Positions 1 through 8,279 of a stretch of DNA of 64,000 nt are shown here, one piece after another. Origin of the DNA: Tellurirhabdus rosea (lineage in GTDB: Bacteria; Bacteroidota; Bacteroidia; Cytophagales; Spirosomataceae); NCBI RefSeq assembly GCF_026278345.1, contig NZ_CP111085.1, positions 1,748,001-1,812,000 on the forward strand, given 5' to 3'. The notes below the pieces were generated by a model. The model made no database searches and had not been told where the DNA came from. It saw only the letters and a list, made by a program, of their open reading frames with translations. Within the stretch, counting starts at the first letter, position 1. Every line of letters starts with the position of its first letter. The position numbers were made by a program, and so were the translations under genes.

Positions 1-1
1 A

Positions 2-349
2 GGCTCCATTGCTTCGGAGGAAAAAATGATCCGGGTGTACCAGGCGACGGACGCGCTGTTGATGCCGTCGCTGGAGGATAATTTCCCGAACACCATCATC
101 GAATCGCTGGCCTGTGGTACGCCGGTGGTCGGCTTCCGGACGGGCGGCATTCCGGAGCAGATTCAGCACCGCGAAACGGGCTGGCTCGCCGAACCGCAAT
201 CCGCCGCCGACCTGGCCCGGGGCCTCCGGTGGGTGCTGGACGAAGCCGATCGGCCCTCGATGCGGCAGCGGGCGGCGGCGTTTGTGGAGCAGGAAATCCG
301 TTACGAGGTGGTCAGCCAGCAGTTTCGGAAGCTCTATAGCGGCCTGTAG
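2..349 (+). CDS. Glycosyltransferase family 4, C-terminal fragment (5' end outside window)
   Basis: The reading frame is open from base 2, so the gene begins upstream and only about 115 C-terminal residues are seen. The sequence DALLMPSLEDNFPNTIIESL followed by CGTPVVGF is the typical GT4/GT-B nucleotide-sugar binding region, with the conserved ExxxxE-like acidic pattern that ends in IIESLACG. It would transfer a sugar from an activated donor, probably for surface polysaccharide or a lipid-linked glycan; the substrate cannot be read. An in-frame ATG at 26 exists but lies inside the conserved domain, so it is not the true start. The next gene is on the opposite strand, so this gene ends the upstream unit. 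Confidence 0.85.
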   Translation, partial: GSIASEEKMIRVYQATDALLMPSLEDNFPNTIIESLACGTPVVGFRTGGIPEQIQHRETGWLAEPQSAADLARGLRWVLDEADRPSMRQRAAAFVEQEIRYEVVSQQFRKLYSGL

Positions 350-423
350 ACTAAAGCCTTAGGCACGTCAACGTTCTTTTTGGCGGTTCCCGGCTACCCG
401 TTACGACCCGGCTTCACTTCTTC

Positions 424-1158
424 TCAGAATATCCGCAGGGCTCCCGAATGGCGGCACAGCACGGCGTAGGCATTGGGCTTTACTTTCCGGAAAAGAGGCA
501 CTGCTTCCAGCACCGCTGACTTCAGCCGCCGCGACCAGTACGTTACCGGACTTGGGCTCGACCGCTTCAGCACTTCGGGGTCGTAAAAGGCGAAAAGTTC
601 GTCCAGCACCTCGAAACCTTCCGTTTTGAGCAGAAACTTGAACAGCGCGGGGGTGAAGATATTGATGTGGCCGTACGCCAGAAAATGCTCGACTTTCTGA
701 TCGACGAAGAGGCTGAAATCAATCGGGACTTCGAAAAACTGGAATTCGGAGACCCGGGCGATCTCCCGGAGCAGCAGGCGCGGGTGCTCCACATGCTCCA
801 GAACGTGCGAGCAGGTTGCCAGCGGAAAGGCTTTGTCGCCGTGCGGAATGGTGTAGCCGTCGAACAGCCGGACGTCCTCCACCGATTTCAGGTTCCGGGC
901 GCGGATGCCTTCAATTCCGCTTTCCGAAATTTCCAGCGACTGAATGGCCGGAAAAACCTGCATCCGGTCGAGCCACTGCAACACGGCCCCGTCGCCCGAA
1001 CCTACGTCCAGAACTTTGCCAAAAGCCCGTTTCTGACACAGCCGCGCGATGTTTTCGGCTTTCTGTTTCCCGCCCAGATCGCGCCAGCTTCGGTCCGATG
1101 ATGTATATTGCGCCGCGTATGCTTCCTGAACGGAGGATGAAATCACTGGCTTTGCCAT
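424..1158 (-). CDS. Class I SAM-dependent methyltransferase
   Basis: A 244-residue protein with a Rossmann-type SAM site, VLDVGSGDGAVLQWLD (motif I), then an acidic residue after strand 2 and TCSHVLEHVEHP, as in Methyltransf_11/23 enzymes. The HVLEHV motif is typical of small-molecule or sugar-type methyltransferases near glycan genes. A longer frame starts with TTG at 1185, but the ATG at 1158 (MAKPVISSS) is the better start. A TAACTTTG box lies 26 bases upstream of it. The gene sits convergently against the upstream GT4 and divergently from a GT2 gene, which suggests modification of a surface glycan. The substrate is unknown. Confidence 0.8.
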   Translation of the reverse strand: MAKPVISSSVQEAYAAQYTSSDRSWRDLGGKQKAENIARLCQKRAFGKVLDVGSGDGAVLQWLDRMQVFPAIQSLEISESGIEGIRARNLKSVEDVRLFDGYTIPHGDKAFPLATCSHVLEHVEHPRLLLREIARVSEFQFFEVPIDFSLFVDQKVEHFLAYGHINIFTPALFKFLLKTEGFEVLDELFAFYDPEVLKRSSPSPVTYWSRRLKSAVLEAVPLFRKVKPNAYAVLCRHSGALRIF

Positions 1159-1183
1159 CAAGAAAGTGTAATGTTTAGGGTTC

Positions 1184-1191
1184 AAAGTTAA
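1184..1191 (-). promoter_or_regulatory. Predicted Bacteroidota -7 box (TAACTTTG) for the methyltransferase gene
   Basis: Read on the minus strand, TAACTTTG matches the Bacteroidota consensus TAnnTTTG and would place the transcript start near 1178, about 20 bases before the chosen ATG. No clear -33 TTTG is seen, so support is from the -7 box and position only. Confidence 0.4.
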
Positions 1192-1390
1192 GTGTTTAGG
1201 CAGTTTGTCCTTCTCCGCGGCTCACAACCTTCTCACTAAAACGATAGGCAGGCTTTCGAATAAAGAGAAACGAAAAACGACGCAAGGGGAATATATCAAA
1301 ACGGAATCCCGTCGCCGGTCCTTCGTGCTTCTGTCTGCTATATAAACCGTAAAACCTGAACTCTACCCTATAAACGGAACCTGTTTTTTA

Positions 1391-2149
1391 ATGCCCAGAC
1401 TCAGCATCATCACCGTCACCTATAACGCCGAACGCTTTCTGGAGCGGACCATCCAGAGCATTCTGGCCTGCGGCCCGCAGCCGGAACTGGAATACCTGGT
1501 CATCGACGGCGGCTCCGGCGACGGTACCCTTGAAATCGTTAAAAACCACAAAAGCCACATTTCCCGCTGGATTTCCGAGCCGGACCGCGGGCTGTATGAC
1601 GCTATGAACAAAGGGCTGGCGATGGCTTCCGGCGACTTCGTCTGGTTTCTGAACGCCGGCGACGAAGTGTACGACGCGACGGTGATTCCGGCCCTGCTGC
1701 ACGCCATCGACACCCAGCAGGCGGATGTTTATTATTCCGATGCTCTTTTTGTGGAAGACGGCGGCCGCGTGGTGGGTCTGCGGTCGAAAGTCACGCCGCA
1801 TACCCTGCCGCGCCACCTGACCTGGCGCGACATGGCGCTGGGCATGAAGGTCTGCCACCAGGCTTTTATCGCCCGGCGCAGCATCGCCCCGACCTACCCT
1901 GTTGACAACCTGAGCGCCGACATCGACTGGGAAATCCGCTGCCTGAAAGCGGCCCGCAAAATCGTATTTCTCGAATTTATCCTCTGCCGCTACCTCACCG
2001 GCGGTTTATCCGTGCAGCGGCACCGCCAGTCGCTTATGGATCGTTTCAAGGTCCTGGCCGACCATTTCGGCTATGCGGCTACAGTTTGGAACCACGGCCG
2101 CATCCTGCTGCGGGCGGCCCTTTTCAGAATCAACACCCCCAACGAATGA
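1391..2149 (+). CDS. Glycosyltransferase family 2
   Basis: A 252-residue GT-A fold enzyme. The N-terminus LSIITVTYNAERFLERTIQS is the classic GT2 opening, followed by YLVIDGGSGDGT (nucleotide binding) and FLNAGDE, where a DxD-like acidic site is expected. The PDRGLYDAMNKG motif is typical of the WcaA/WcaE-like subgroup used in exopolysaccharide and O-antigen assembly. No membrane segments are evident. Its stop codon overlaps the start of the next gene as ATGA, so it is probably translationally coupled to the PAP2 phosphatase, consistent with lipid-linked glycan synthesis. The acceptor is unknown. Confidence 0.88.
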   Translation: MPRLSIITVTYNAERFLERTIQSILACGPQPELEYLVIDGGSGDGTLEIVKNHKSHISRWISEPDRGLYDAMNKGLAMASGDFVWFLNAGDEVYDATVIPALLHAIDTQQADVYYSDALFVEDGGRVVGLRSKVTPHTLPRHLTWRDMALGMKVCHQAFIARRSIAPTYPVDNLSADIDWEIRCLKAARKIVFLEFILCRYLTGGLSVQRHRQSLMDRFKVLADHFGYAATVWNHGRILLRAALFRINTPNE

Positions 2150-2820
2150 AAAAAAGCCTCGTTTCGCTCTTTCTTTTCTGGCTTTCTCTCGCCCAGGTTC
2201 TTGCCCAGTCTACCGCCGGAGATTCGCTGCCAACCGCCCGGCGTTACCCCTTGAAAGCGTTTATCGTGCCTTCTGTGCTGGCGGCGGGTGGTACGGCTCT
2301 GCTCAGCGAACGCATCCGGGACCCGTTCCGCTCCACAGAATATGTCTCACGGGCCGACGATTACCTTCGTTTCGGGCCTTACGCGATCCGGCTCGGGTTG
2401 CAGGCCGCGGGCGTCAAACCGGCCGTTTCGGTCGGCGACGAGCTGGTGGTGACGCTCCTTTCGAACATCCTGATGGGCGGCGTGACGGAAGGCCTGAAGC
2501 GCTCGGTCGGCTCGACGCGCCCCGACGGTTCGGACCGCAAGTCGTTTCCTTCCGGGCATACCTCCGTCGCGTTTACCGGGGCGGAACTGCTGCACCAGGC
2601 GTACCGGCACAAAAGCCCCTGGATCAGCGTGGGCGGCTACACCTTTGCCGCCGCGACGGGCCTGTTGCGCATGGCCAACGGTCGCCACCACTGGAGCGAC
2701 GTGCTCGCCGGAGCGGGCATCGGGATTGCCTCTGTCAAGGCTACTTACGCCGTTTATCCTTTCCTGAAACGCAAATTCGCCCCCCGGAAAGCCCGCCGGA
2801 TGCGCATTAAAGCATCATGA
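2146..2820 (+). CDS. PAP2-family membrane/periplasmic phosphatase
   Basis: A 224-residue protein starting at an ATG that overlaps the GT2 stop (ATGA). It has an N-terminal signal peptide ending at AQVLAQ. The three PAP2 motifs are present: KRSVGSTRP (KX6RP), PSGHTS, and RMANGRHHWSD (RX5HX3D, with the catalytic His). Family members dephosphorylate lipid phosphates such as undecaprenyl pyrophosphate, phosphatidylglycerophosphate or lipid A. The motifs sit after the exported N-terminus, so activity is expected on the periplasmic side. Coupling to a glycosyltransferase suggests carrier-lipid recycling or lipid A/glycolipid modification, but this is inference. Confidence 0.85.
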   Translation: MKKSLVSLFLFWLSLAQVLAQSTAGDSLPTARRYPLKAFIVPSVLAAGGTALLSERIRDPFRSTEYVSRADDYLRFGPYAIRLGLQAAGVKPAVSVGDELVVTLLSNILMGGVTEGLKRSVGSTRPDGSDRKSFPSGHTSVAFTGAELLHQAYRHKSPWISVGGYTFAAATGLLRMANGRHHWSDVLAGAGIGIASVKATYAVYPFLKRKFAPRKARRMRIKAS

Positions 2821-2842
2821 AATTTTCATTTCCTCCAGCCGA

Positions 2843-2876
2843 TTTGTCGTTTTATCTGAAAATGAAAATAAATTTG
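2843..2876 (+). promoter_or_regulatory. Predicted promoter of pfkA (TTTG -N22- TAAATTTG)
   Basis: TTTG at 2843-2846 and TAAATTTG at 2869-2876 match the Bacteroidota -33 and -7 elements; the 22-base spacing is slightly long. Transcription would start near 2882, giving a leader of about 60 bases before the pfkA ATG at 2943. Confidence 0.5.
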
Positions 2877-2942
2877 CGGTTCGCTTGAAAAAGGCCAACG
2901 AATCTTCTTTTGGACTTACTGAACCTAAAATAGAATTAAATC

Positions 2943-3917
2943 ATGAAACGTATAGCTGTTTTTACTTCCGGCGGGGACGCACCGGGTATGAACGCCTGTA
3001 TTCGGGCGGTTGTCCGGGGGGCTGTCTACCACGGCATCGAAGTGTTTGGTGTTCGTCGGGGGTACAGCGGAATGATAAATGGCGATATTTTTCAAATGAC
3101 CTCCCATTCGGTCAGCAACATCGTACAGCGGGGAGGTACCATTCTGAAATCAGCGCGCAGTAAAGAATTCATGACGCCCGAAGGCCGCCGCAAAGCCTTC
3201 GAACAACTCCAGAAACACGGCATTGAAGGACTGATTGCCATCGGCGGAAACGGTACGTTTACGGGCGCAACCATTTTCTATGACGAATACGGCATTCCGA
3301 CCGTCGGCGCGCCGGGAACCATCGACAACGACCTTTACGGCACCGATTATACCATCGGCTTCGACACGGCGGTAAACACGGCGCTGGAAGCCATCGACAA
3401 AATCCGCGATACGGCCGACTCCCACGACCGGGTGTTTTTCATCGAAGTGATGGGCCGCGACTCCGGTTACATCGCCATCCAGTCCGGGATTGCCGGAGGC
3501 GCCGAAATGGTGATGGTGCCGGAAGTACTGACGCCGATCTCCGAGGTAGTCGAAACGCTGAAGCAGGGCTGGAGCCGTTCAAAATCCTCCTCCATCATCG
3601 TGGTGGCCGAAGGGGACGAAGAAGGCAACGCGGCCGAAGTGGCCGAAAAAATCCGCACGCAGGTCGGTGGCGGCGTCGACATGCGCGTCACGACACTGGG
3701 TCATATCCAGCGCGGCGGCATTCCGACGGCCTACGACCGCATCCTGGCGAGCCGCCTCGGTCTGGGTGCTCTGGAAGGGCTGCTGGCCGGACACAAAAAC
3801 GTCATGGCGGGCGTGGTCAACAACGAACTCGTCTACACCCCCTTCCGCGACACCATCCGCCTGCCCAAGCCCATCAGCGAGGACCTGCTCCGGATGGTGC
3901 GGATTCTAAGTGTGTAG
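2943..3917 (+). CDS. pfkA: ATP-dependent 6-phosphofructokinase
   Basis: A 324-residue glycolytic enzyme, close to the usual ~320 residues of bacterial group A PfkA. It converts fructose 6-phosphate and ATP to fructose 1,6-bisphosphate in the cytoplasm. Visible signatures are SGGDAPGMNA (ATP-binding start), GGNGTFTGA, the catalytic PGTIDNDL with its aspartates, EVMGRDSGYIA, and LGHIQRGGIPTAYDR (substrate-binding HIQRGG). The Gly in the GGNGTF region, rather than the Asp of pyrophosphate-dependent enzymes, supports ATP as donor. It is transcribed alone and faces the YdcF-type gene across a long inverted repeat. Allosteric control is typical of the family but cannot be seen here. Confidence 0.96.
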   Translation: MKRIAVFTSGGDAPGMNACIRAVVRGAVYHGIEVFGVRRGYSGMINGDIFQMTSHSVSNIVQRGGTILKSARSKEFMTPEGRRKAFEQLQKHGIEGLIAIGGNGTFTGATIFYDEYGIPTVGAPGTIDNDLYGTDYTIGFDTAVNTALEAIDKIRDTADSHDRVFFIEVMGRDSGYIAIQSGIAGGAEMVMVPEVLTPISEVVETLKQGWSRSKSSSIIVVAEGDEEGNAAEVAEKIRTQVGGGVDMRVTTLGHIQRGGIPTAYDRILASRLGLGALEGLLAGHKNVMAGVVNNELVYTPFRDTIRLPKPISEDLLRMVRILSV

Positions 3918-3923
3918 AACAGG

Positions 3924-4019
3924 GCTTAAGGGGAAAGGCGGTAAGTGCTCAAGGGGTAAGGCCAAAAGAAGTGGTAGAACTTGTTTTTCTTAAGCACTTA
4001 CCGCCTTACCCCCTTAAGC
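3924..4019. repeat. Imperfect inverted repeat between convergent pfkA and the YdcF-type gene
   Basis: The arms 3924-3953 and 3989-4019 are reverse complements with one single-base indel and about three mismatches, around a 35-base spacer. The left arm and its flank carry a degenerate direct repeat (GCTTAAGGGGAAAGGC at 3924, then GCTCAAGGGGTAAGGC at 3947). GTAGAAC also occurs twice, at 3914 and 3974. It may stop transcription of both convergent genes but lacks a tight stem with a U-tract. Confidence 0.7.
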
Positions 4020-4024
4020 ACTAT

Positions 4025-4795
4025 TTACAAATACCCCATCCCCCAGTACACCCCGTATCCGAACCATTCGTGGAAGAGTCGGTAGTTTTTCCACAGGGCG
4101 CTTTCGGAGGGGAGCAACAGCGTGTCGGGGGTAAAGCGCCGCTGCTGGGCCATGAACGCCGCCGGAAAAGCGCGGACGGAGAGAGCCTGTTTCCGAAAAC
4201 AGCCGACCGCCCGCCGCATGTGAAAGGCCGACGTAATGAGCACGTATTCGTAACCGGCGAAGCGGCGTTTCAGCATGGCCGCGCTGAACCGGGCGTTTTC
4301 TTCCGTATTCCGCGACTTGTTTTCCAGAATAATATCATCTGCTTTCACGCCCGCTTTTCGGAGAAACTCGGCCGTCAGTTGCCCTTCGTTGCCCAATCGG
4401 CGGCCGTCGAGCGGGTCGGAGCCGCCGCTAATGAGAATTTTCTGAATCAGGCCGGTCTGGTAAAGCCCGAGCGCCTGCCCCATCCGGTCGCTGCTCTCGC
4501 CCAGAATCACCCGGTCGAAGGGCGGTACCTCCGTCTGCATCATGCCGCCCGTCAGCACAATACCCACGCGGGGTTTGGTCGCGGCGGGAATCGAGGTCGG
4601 GGCATATTCCCACCAGCGAGCCAGTTCGTTGGACAGGGCTTCATTTGCCAGCACAAACCAGCTGATCAGCAGCAGTCCGAAGAGGCGGCGCTTCCGGACT
4701 TTATCCCGGACAAAAAACACCGTGAGCATCAGCAGCGTAAGCCAGCCGGCGGGCGAGAGAAAATAAGCCAGTACTTTGGACAAAAAGTAGAACAT
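4025..4795 (-). CDS. YdcF/SanA-type (DUF218) envelope protein
   Basis: A 256-residue protein with two N-terminal membrane segments (about residues 5-25 and 33-50), then a DUF218/YdcF domain. Recognisable family features are VGIVLTGGMM, ILISGGSDPL, ENKSRNTEENA, and LITSAFHMRRAVGCF. Proteins of this fold (ElyC, SanA, YgjQ) act at the inner membrane on envelope carrier-lipid or peptidoglycan homeostasis, but the biochemical reaction is unclear. The frame stays open far upstream (to 5956) only because it runs antisense to the next gene; the ATG at 4795 just before the first membrane segment is the supported start. It is divergent from the TlpA-like gene. Confidence 0.82.
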   Translation of the reverse strand: MFYFLSKVLAYFLSPAGWLTLLMLTVFFVRDKVRKRRLFGLLLISWFVLANEALSNELARWWEYAPTSIPAATKPRVGIVLTGGMMQTEVPPFDRVILGESSDRMGQALGLYQTGLIQKILISGGSDPLDGRRLGNEGQLTAEFLRKAGVKADDIILENKSRNTEENARFSAAMLKRRFAGYEYVLITSAFHMRRAVGCFRKQALSVRAFPAAFMAQQRRFTPDTLLLPSESALWKNYRLFHEWFGYGVYWGMGYL

Positions 4796-4834
4796 CGAAA
4801 ATGCGTCAGGCGAGATTCTGTCGTTATTAATGGG

Positions 4835-4842
4835 TAAATTTG
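4835..4842 (+). promoter_or_regulatory. Predicted -7 box (TAAATTTG) for the TlpA-like gene
   Basis: TAAATTTG lies 28 bases upstream of the ATG at 4871 and matches TAnnTTTG. It falls in the short divergent region between the YdcF-type and TlpA-like genes. The -33 element is not clear. Confidence 0.5.
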
Positions 4843-4870
4843 CGCAAATAAACCACTGTATTGGAACCGT

Positions 4871-6259
4871 ATGCGGGTATCTTTTCAACCAATTCGTCTG
4901 ACGATCCTGCTTCTGCTGGCCTGCACGGGCCTTTTGTCGGCTCAACCTTCGGACAACCACCTCGTTCAGGCCCGTCTGAAAGGTCTGGGCGGGAAGACCG
5001 CCTACCTGGCGCATTATTTCGGGAGTTCCCAATACATTCCCCGGGATACGGCCGTTGCCGATGCCAGCGGCCTGCTCGTCTTCGATGGCGCCAAAAAGCT
5101 CCCGGAAGGGCTGTACATGGTCGTTGTTGACTCCAGGCCCCTGCTGGAACTGGTCATTGGCGAACAGAACTTTTCGCTGGAAGCCGATACGACGGACATC
5201 GTAGGCAGTCTGAAAGTGACCGGCTCGAAGGAAAACGCCCTGTTCTACGAATACCAGAAAACGCTCAAAACCAAGTTTGACGCCATGAACGCGGCCAGCA
5301 GACAACCCGACGGCAAGGCCCGCATCGCCGCGCTGCAGAAGGAAGTAGCCGCGTTCCGGAACCAGTTCATCGAAAAAAATAAAGGCAGCCTGACCATCAA
5401 GTACCTGCAGGCGTCGGCGGAACCTGAAGTGCCCGTCGCTCCTAAACTGGCGAACGGCCGCCCCGATTCGACCTTCGTTTTCAATTATTACAAAAAGCAC
5501 TTTTTCGACGGATTCGACTTTTCGGACGAACGCCTGCTGCGCTCGCCTTTCCTGCAGCGCAAACTCGACCGCTACCTGAAAGATCTGACCGTGCAGACCG
5601 TCGATTCCATCACGAAAGAAGCGGATTACCTGGTCGGGAAGGCGAAGGCGAACAAGGAAGTGCTGTCGTACACGATCTGGTACATCACCAACCAGTTCGA
5701 GCAGTCCAAGGTTCTGGGCCTCGACGGGGTGTTTGTGCACATGGCCGAAAAGTACTACCTGACGGGCGTGATGCCGCTGAGCGATACGTCTTCGCTGTCG
5801 GGTATCCGCGAACGGGCGCAGACGCTCAAGCCGTTGCTGGCCGGAAAGGTACTGCCGAACATGCAGGCGCAGGACGCCTCCGGGCGTTTTGTCCCGCTGC
5901 ACGGCCTGAAGGGTGCCTACACGGTCGTCTTTTTCTACGATCCCGACTGCGGCCACTGCAAGGAATCGGCCCCAAAACTGAAGCAGTTTTTTGAACAGAA
6001 TAAAGCCAAAGGCGTGCAGGTCTACGCCGTAGCAGTGGCCAATACGCCCGAAAAGTGGCAGGAGTTCATCAAAACGCAGAGTTTTCAGGGGATGACCAAC
6101 GTCTACGGACCCAGCGCCGGACTCGATTACAAGAAGAAATACGACGTCTACTCAACCCCAACCGTTTACCTCCTCGACAAAGACAAAAAAATTCTGGCGC
6201 GCCGCCTGCCGGTGGAGGATTTACAGGGGTACTTTGAGTTTATGCAGAAACGTCTTTGA
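4871..6259 (+). CDS. Exported TlpA-like thioredoxin with N-terminal DUF4369-type domain
   Basis: A 462-residue protein with a signal peptide (LTILLLLACTGLLSAQ). The N-terminal ~130 residues resemble the DUF4369 beta domain common in Bacteroidota thioredoxins (YLAHYFGSSQYIPRDT...GLYMVVVD...LELVIGE). A middle helical region (about 130-320) follows. The C-terminal redoxin domain starts near 325 (LLAGKVLPNMQAQDASG) and has the redox centre C360-G-H-C363 in FFYDPDCGHCKESAPKL, then the cis-Pro loop YSTPTVYLLD. It probably reduces or shuffles disulfides or cytochrome apoproteins in the periplasm. It is a single-gene unit whose 3' end faces the DUF58 gene across an inverted repeat. Confidence 0.88.
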   Translation: MRVSFQPIRLTILLLLACTGLLSAQPSDNHLVQARLKGLGGKTAYLAHYFGSSQYIPRDTAVADASGLLVFDGAKKLPEGLYMVVVDSRPLLELVIGEQNFSLEADTTDIVGSLKVTGSKENALFYEYQKTLKTKFDAMNAASRQPDGKARIAALQKEVAAFRNQFIEKNKGSLTIKYLQASAEPEVPVAPKLANGRPDSTFVFNYYKKHFFDGFDFSDERLLRSPFLQRKLDRYLKDLTVQTVDSITKEADYLVGKAKANKEVLSYTIWYITNQFEQSKVLGLDGVFVHMAEKYYLTGVMPLSDTSSLSGIRERAQTLKPLLAGKVLPNMQAQDASGRFVPLHGLKGAYTVVFFYDPDCGHCKESAPKLKQFFEQNKAKGVQVYAVAVANTPEKWQEFIKTQSFQGMTNVYGPSAGLDYKKKYDVYSTPTVYLLDKDKKILARRLPVEDLQGYFEFMQKRL

Positions 6260-6264
6260 CCGCT

Positions 6265-6377
6265 GATTACGCTGATTTTTTTGATTAACCTGATTTGTGG
6301 GTGGCCTTGATCCTGTATAAAAACAGGAGTTCTGGCACTCAGTGAAATCATGTTAATCAAATGAATCAGCGTAAATC
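6265..6377. repeat. Imperfect inverted repeat between convergent TlpA-like and DUF58 genes
   Basis: The arms 6265-6296 and 6345-6377 are reverse complements with one indel and a handful of mismatches. Their words are of the type GATTACGCTGATTT / TTGATTAACCTGATTT, so each arm is itself a degenerate tandem of a GATT-containing unit. A minor CCTGTATAAAAACAGG hairpin lies in the spacer. It may serve as a bidirectional terminator, though no U-tract follows a tight stem. Confidence 0.65.
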
Positions 6378-6398
6378 CCAGTTCAAGACAGTTCAGAC

Positions 6399-7319
6399 CT
6401 ATTTCATCTTCCCCCGTTTCACCAGATACGCCGTCAGGATCTGGTCGAAGCCCTTAGCGATGTCGGCTTCAATGAAGTCGATGCGGTACTGGCCGCAGCG
6501 GAGTTTCAGTTCGTGATAGAAACTTTTGACCGCCTGCTGGTAGGAATCGCGGACCTGGTTGGGCTGGACTTTCACCTTGTCGCCCGTTTCCAGATCAATG
6601 AATTCATAAGGCCGTTCGTCGAAGGTAAAGTCTTCTTCCGTTTTCTTGTCCGTCACGTGGAACAGCAGCACCTCGTGCAGGTTGTGGCGCAGGTGCTGGA
6701 GGGCCGAAAACAGGTGGTCGGCCTCCGAGACGTTCTCGAACATATCGCTGAAAATAATGACCAGCGAGCGTTTTCCGACCTTTTCAGCCAGTTGGTGAAT
6801 CACCTCGGCGGCAGAAGTCTTCTTCATCGGCCGCGACTGCTGCAGCAGATTGGTCAGCTCCAGAAACATCTTGTGCACGTGCGAAGGCGTCGATTTCACC
6901 GGCGTCTGGAGTTCCACCTCCTCGGCAAATGTCGTCAGGCTGACGGCGTCTTTCTGCCGCTGGAGCAGGTAGGCCAGGCAGGCCGCCGCCATGACGCTGA
7001 ACGTGATTTTTCCGTACACGCCATTGCCCAGGTCCGGATAGTACATCGTGGACGAGGTGTCGATGAGCAGGTGGCAGCGGAGGTTGGTTTCTTCCTCGTA
7101 GCGTTTGACGAAGACTTTTTCGGACTTGGCGTACACCTTCCAGTCGATGTGGCGGGTACTTTCGCCCGTGTTGTAGAGCCGGTGTTCGGCAAATTCGACC
7201 GAGAAACCGTGGAAGGGCGATTTGTGCAGCCCGGTGATAAAGCCCTCGACGAGTTGTCGGGCCAGGAATTCGACGTTTCCGAATTCGCGTACTTTTCGTA
7301 AATCAACCTGATTTTTCAT
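6399..7319 (-). CDS. DUF58 (vWA-like) protein
   Basis: A 306-residue protein. The DUF58 signature GESTRHIDWKVYAKSEKVFVKRYEEE is present in parts (GESTRHIDWKVYAK, KRYEEETNLRC), followed by the vWA-like MIDAS segment LLIDTSSTMYYP (DxSxT) and LVIIFSDMFENV. No membrane segment is seen, so it is cytoplasmic. DUF58 proteins usually pair with a MoxR-type AAA+ ATPase and function in envelope or stress complexes (BatA/B-type operons); no MoxR gene adjoins this one. The ATG at 7319 (MKNQVDLRK) was chosen over an upstream in-frame start at 7358 because it begins the conserved domain. Confidence 0.85.
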   Translation of the reverse strand: MKNQVDLRKVREFGNVEFLARQLVEGFITGLHKSPFHGFSVEFAEHRLYNTGESTRHIDWKVYAKSEKVFVKRYEEETNLRCHLLIDTSSTMYYPDLGNGVYGKITFSVMAAACLAYLLQRQKDAVSLTTFAEEVELQTPVKSTPSHVHKMFLELTNLLQQSRPMKKTSAAEVIHQLAEKVGKRSLVIIFSDMFENVSEADHLFSALQHLRHNLHEVLLFHVTDKKTEEDFTFDERPYEFIDLETGDKVKVQPNQVRDSYQQAVKSFYHELKLRCGQYRIDFIEADIAKGFDQILTAYLVKRGKMK

Positions 7320-7346
7320 AGCAGACGGCCGGGGAGAGCAGTGATG

Positions 7347-7530
7347 GACATGAGACAAAAGACAGAAAGTTCGGCCTTTTTGATTGGTGCAATCAGTAAT
7401 TGAGGCAATGAACTGAGTGGTAAAATTAATTGCCTGAACTACGTACTCAACGATTTTCCAAAAAGAGTGGTGTCTGCAACCCGTAGGTTCACTCAGCAGT
7501 GTCTCTGCCTTTTGTCAATCGTCTCATGTC
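7347..7530. repeat. Weak, widely spaced inverted repeat downstream of the RlpA-like gene
   Basis: GACATGAGAC...AAAAGACAGA at 7347-7368 is matched in reverse complement at 7502-7530 (TCTCTGCCTTTTGTC, then GTCTCATGTC), with a 7-base insertion. The spacer is about 130 bases. The region separates two minus-strand genes. No function can be read. Confidence 0.4.
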
Positions 7531-7552
7531 TTATCAAGAACGCGGTCTGCGT

Positions 7553-8011
7553 TTAATTGTTGCCGACGGGTTCGGTAGAAGTCGGTAACAACAATTGGGA
7601 GGTCGCTGTGGACAAAGGATCCTCCTTTTTAGGCTCCAGGCCGACGAGGCGATCACCGCCTACGACCCGGAGGGTAACGTTTGCAATCCCCTGGTGCAGC
7701 ATCCCGAGCGCTTTCGCGGCCGAGAAACCAAGGTCGATGATGCGACCTTTGCCGTAGGGGCCTCGATCGTTGATGCGTACAACGACCGACTTATTGTTAC
7801 TGAGGTTGGTCACTTCCACTAACGTGTTATGCGGAAGCGTACGATGGGCGGCCGTAAACTCACCTACGCGAACACGTTCGCCATAGGCAGTTCGTTGACC
7901 GGTGAACCTCTTCGAGTAGAAAGAAGCCTTCCCTCGCTGTATGAGACCCTTCTGGGCCTCATTCGGTTGGATGCTGCACAGAAGCAGCATCAGGGACACG
8001 AATATACTCAT
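7553..8011 (-). CDS. RlpA-like double-psi beta-barrel protein (septal ring lytic transglycosylase family)
   Basis: A 152-residue exported protein: a signal peptide (MSIFVSLMLLLCSIQPNEAQ) and one RlpA-like double-psi beta-barrel. The core is GKASFYSKRFTGQRTAYGER, then FTAAHRTLPHNTLVEVTN, VVVRINDRGPY and RIIDLGFSAAKALGM. The Asp in INDRGPY and the His in AHRTLP match the conserved catalytic positions of RlpA/expansin-type proteins. There is no SPOR domain, unlike E. coli RlpA, so septal targeting is not evident. It probably acts on peptidoglycan. The start at 8011 was chosen because it opens the signal peptide; a longer frame from 8059 adds a non-hydrophobic leader. Confidence 0.85.
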   Translation of the reverse strand: MSIFVSLMLLLCSIQPNEAQKGLIQRGKASFYSKRFTGQRTAYGERVRVGEFTAAHRTLPHNTLVEVTNLSNNKSVVVRINDRGPYGKGRIIDLGFSAAKALGMLHQGIANVTLRVVGGDRLVGLEPKKEDPLSTATSQLLLPTSTEPVGNN

Positions 8012-8100
8012 ACAGTTTTGGTTTGGTGGAACAATAAAAAAGCGGTGAGCTTCAGACACTTACGTCACCACCAACCCGGAAATGTACAATTCCCTTCCTG

Positions 8101-8130
8101 CAAAGATAAGAGCACAGAGTTAACATGCAA
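8101..8130 (-). promoter_or_regulatory. Predicted promoter of the RlpA-like gene (TTG -N19- TATCTTTG)
   Basis: On the minus strand, TTG at 8130-8128 and TATCTTTG at 8108-8101 fit the Bacteroidota -33/-7 pattern. The transcript start would be near 8095, about 85 bases upstream of the ATG. Confidence 0.45.
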
Positions 8131-8279
8131 CCTATTCTCCATTTTTCATGCTATTTTTTGTTTAAAATATCTAACCATTGGCCCTAAATATGATTGAAAT
8201 TTATTTTTACCCCTTCCTTTTGCTTGTTATACTAATCCCGCTATTTTAGCGTTTGATTCACCTTAAAACCATCAGGATT

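Noticed and set aside
4796-5956. Upstream extension of the YdcF-type frame (to 643 residues)
   Set aside because: It lies antisense to the TlpA-like gene and has shadow composition; the first membrane segment begins at the ATG at 4795.
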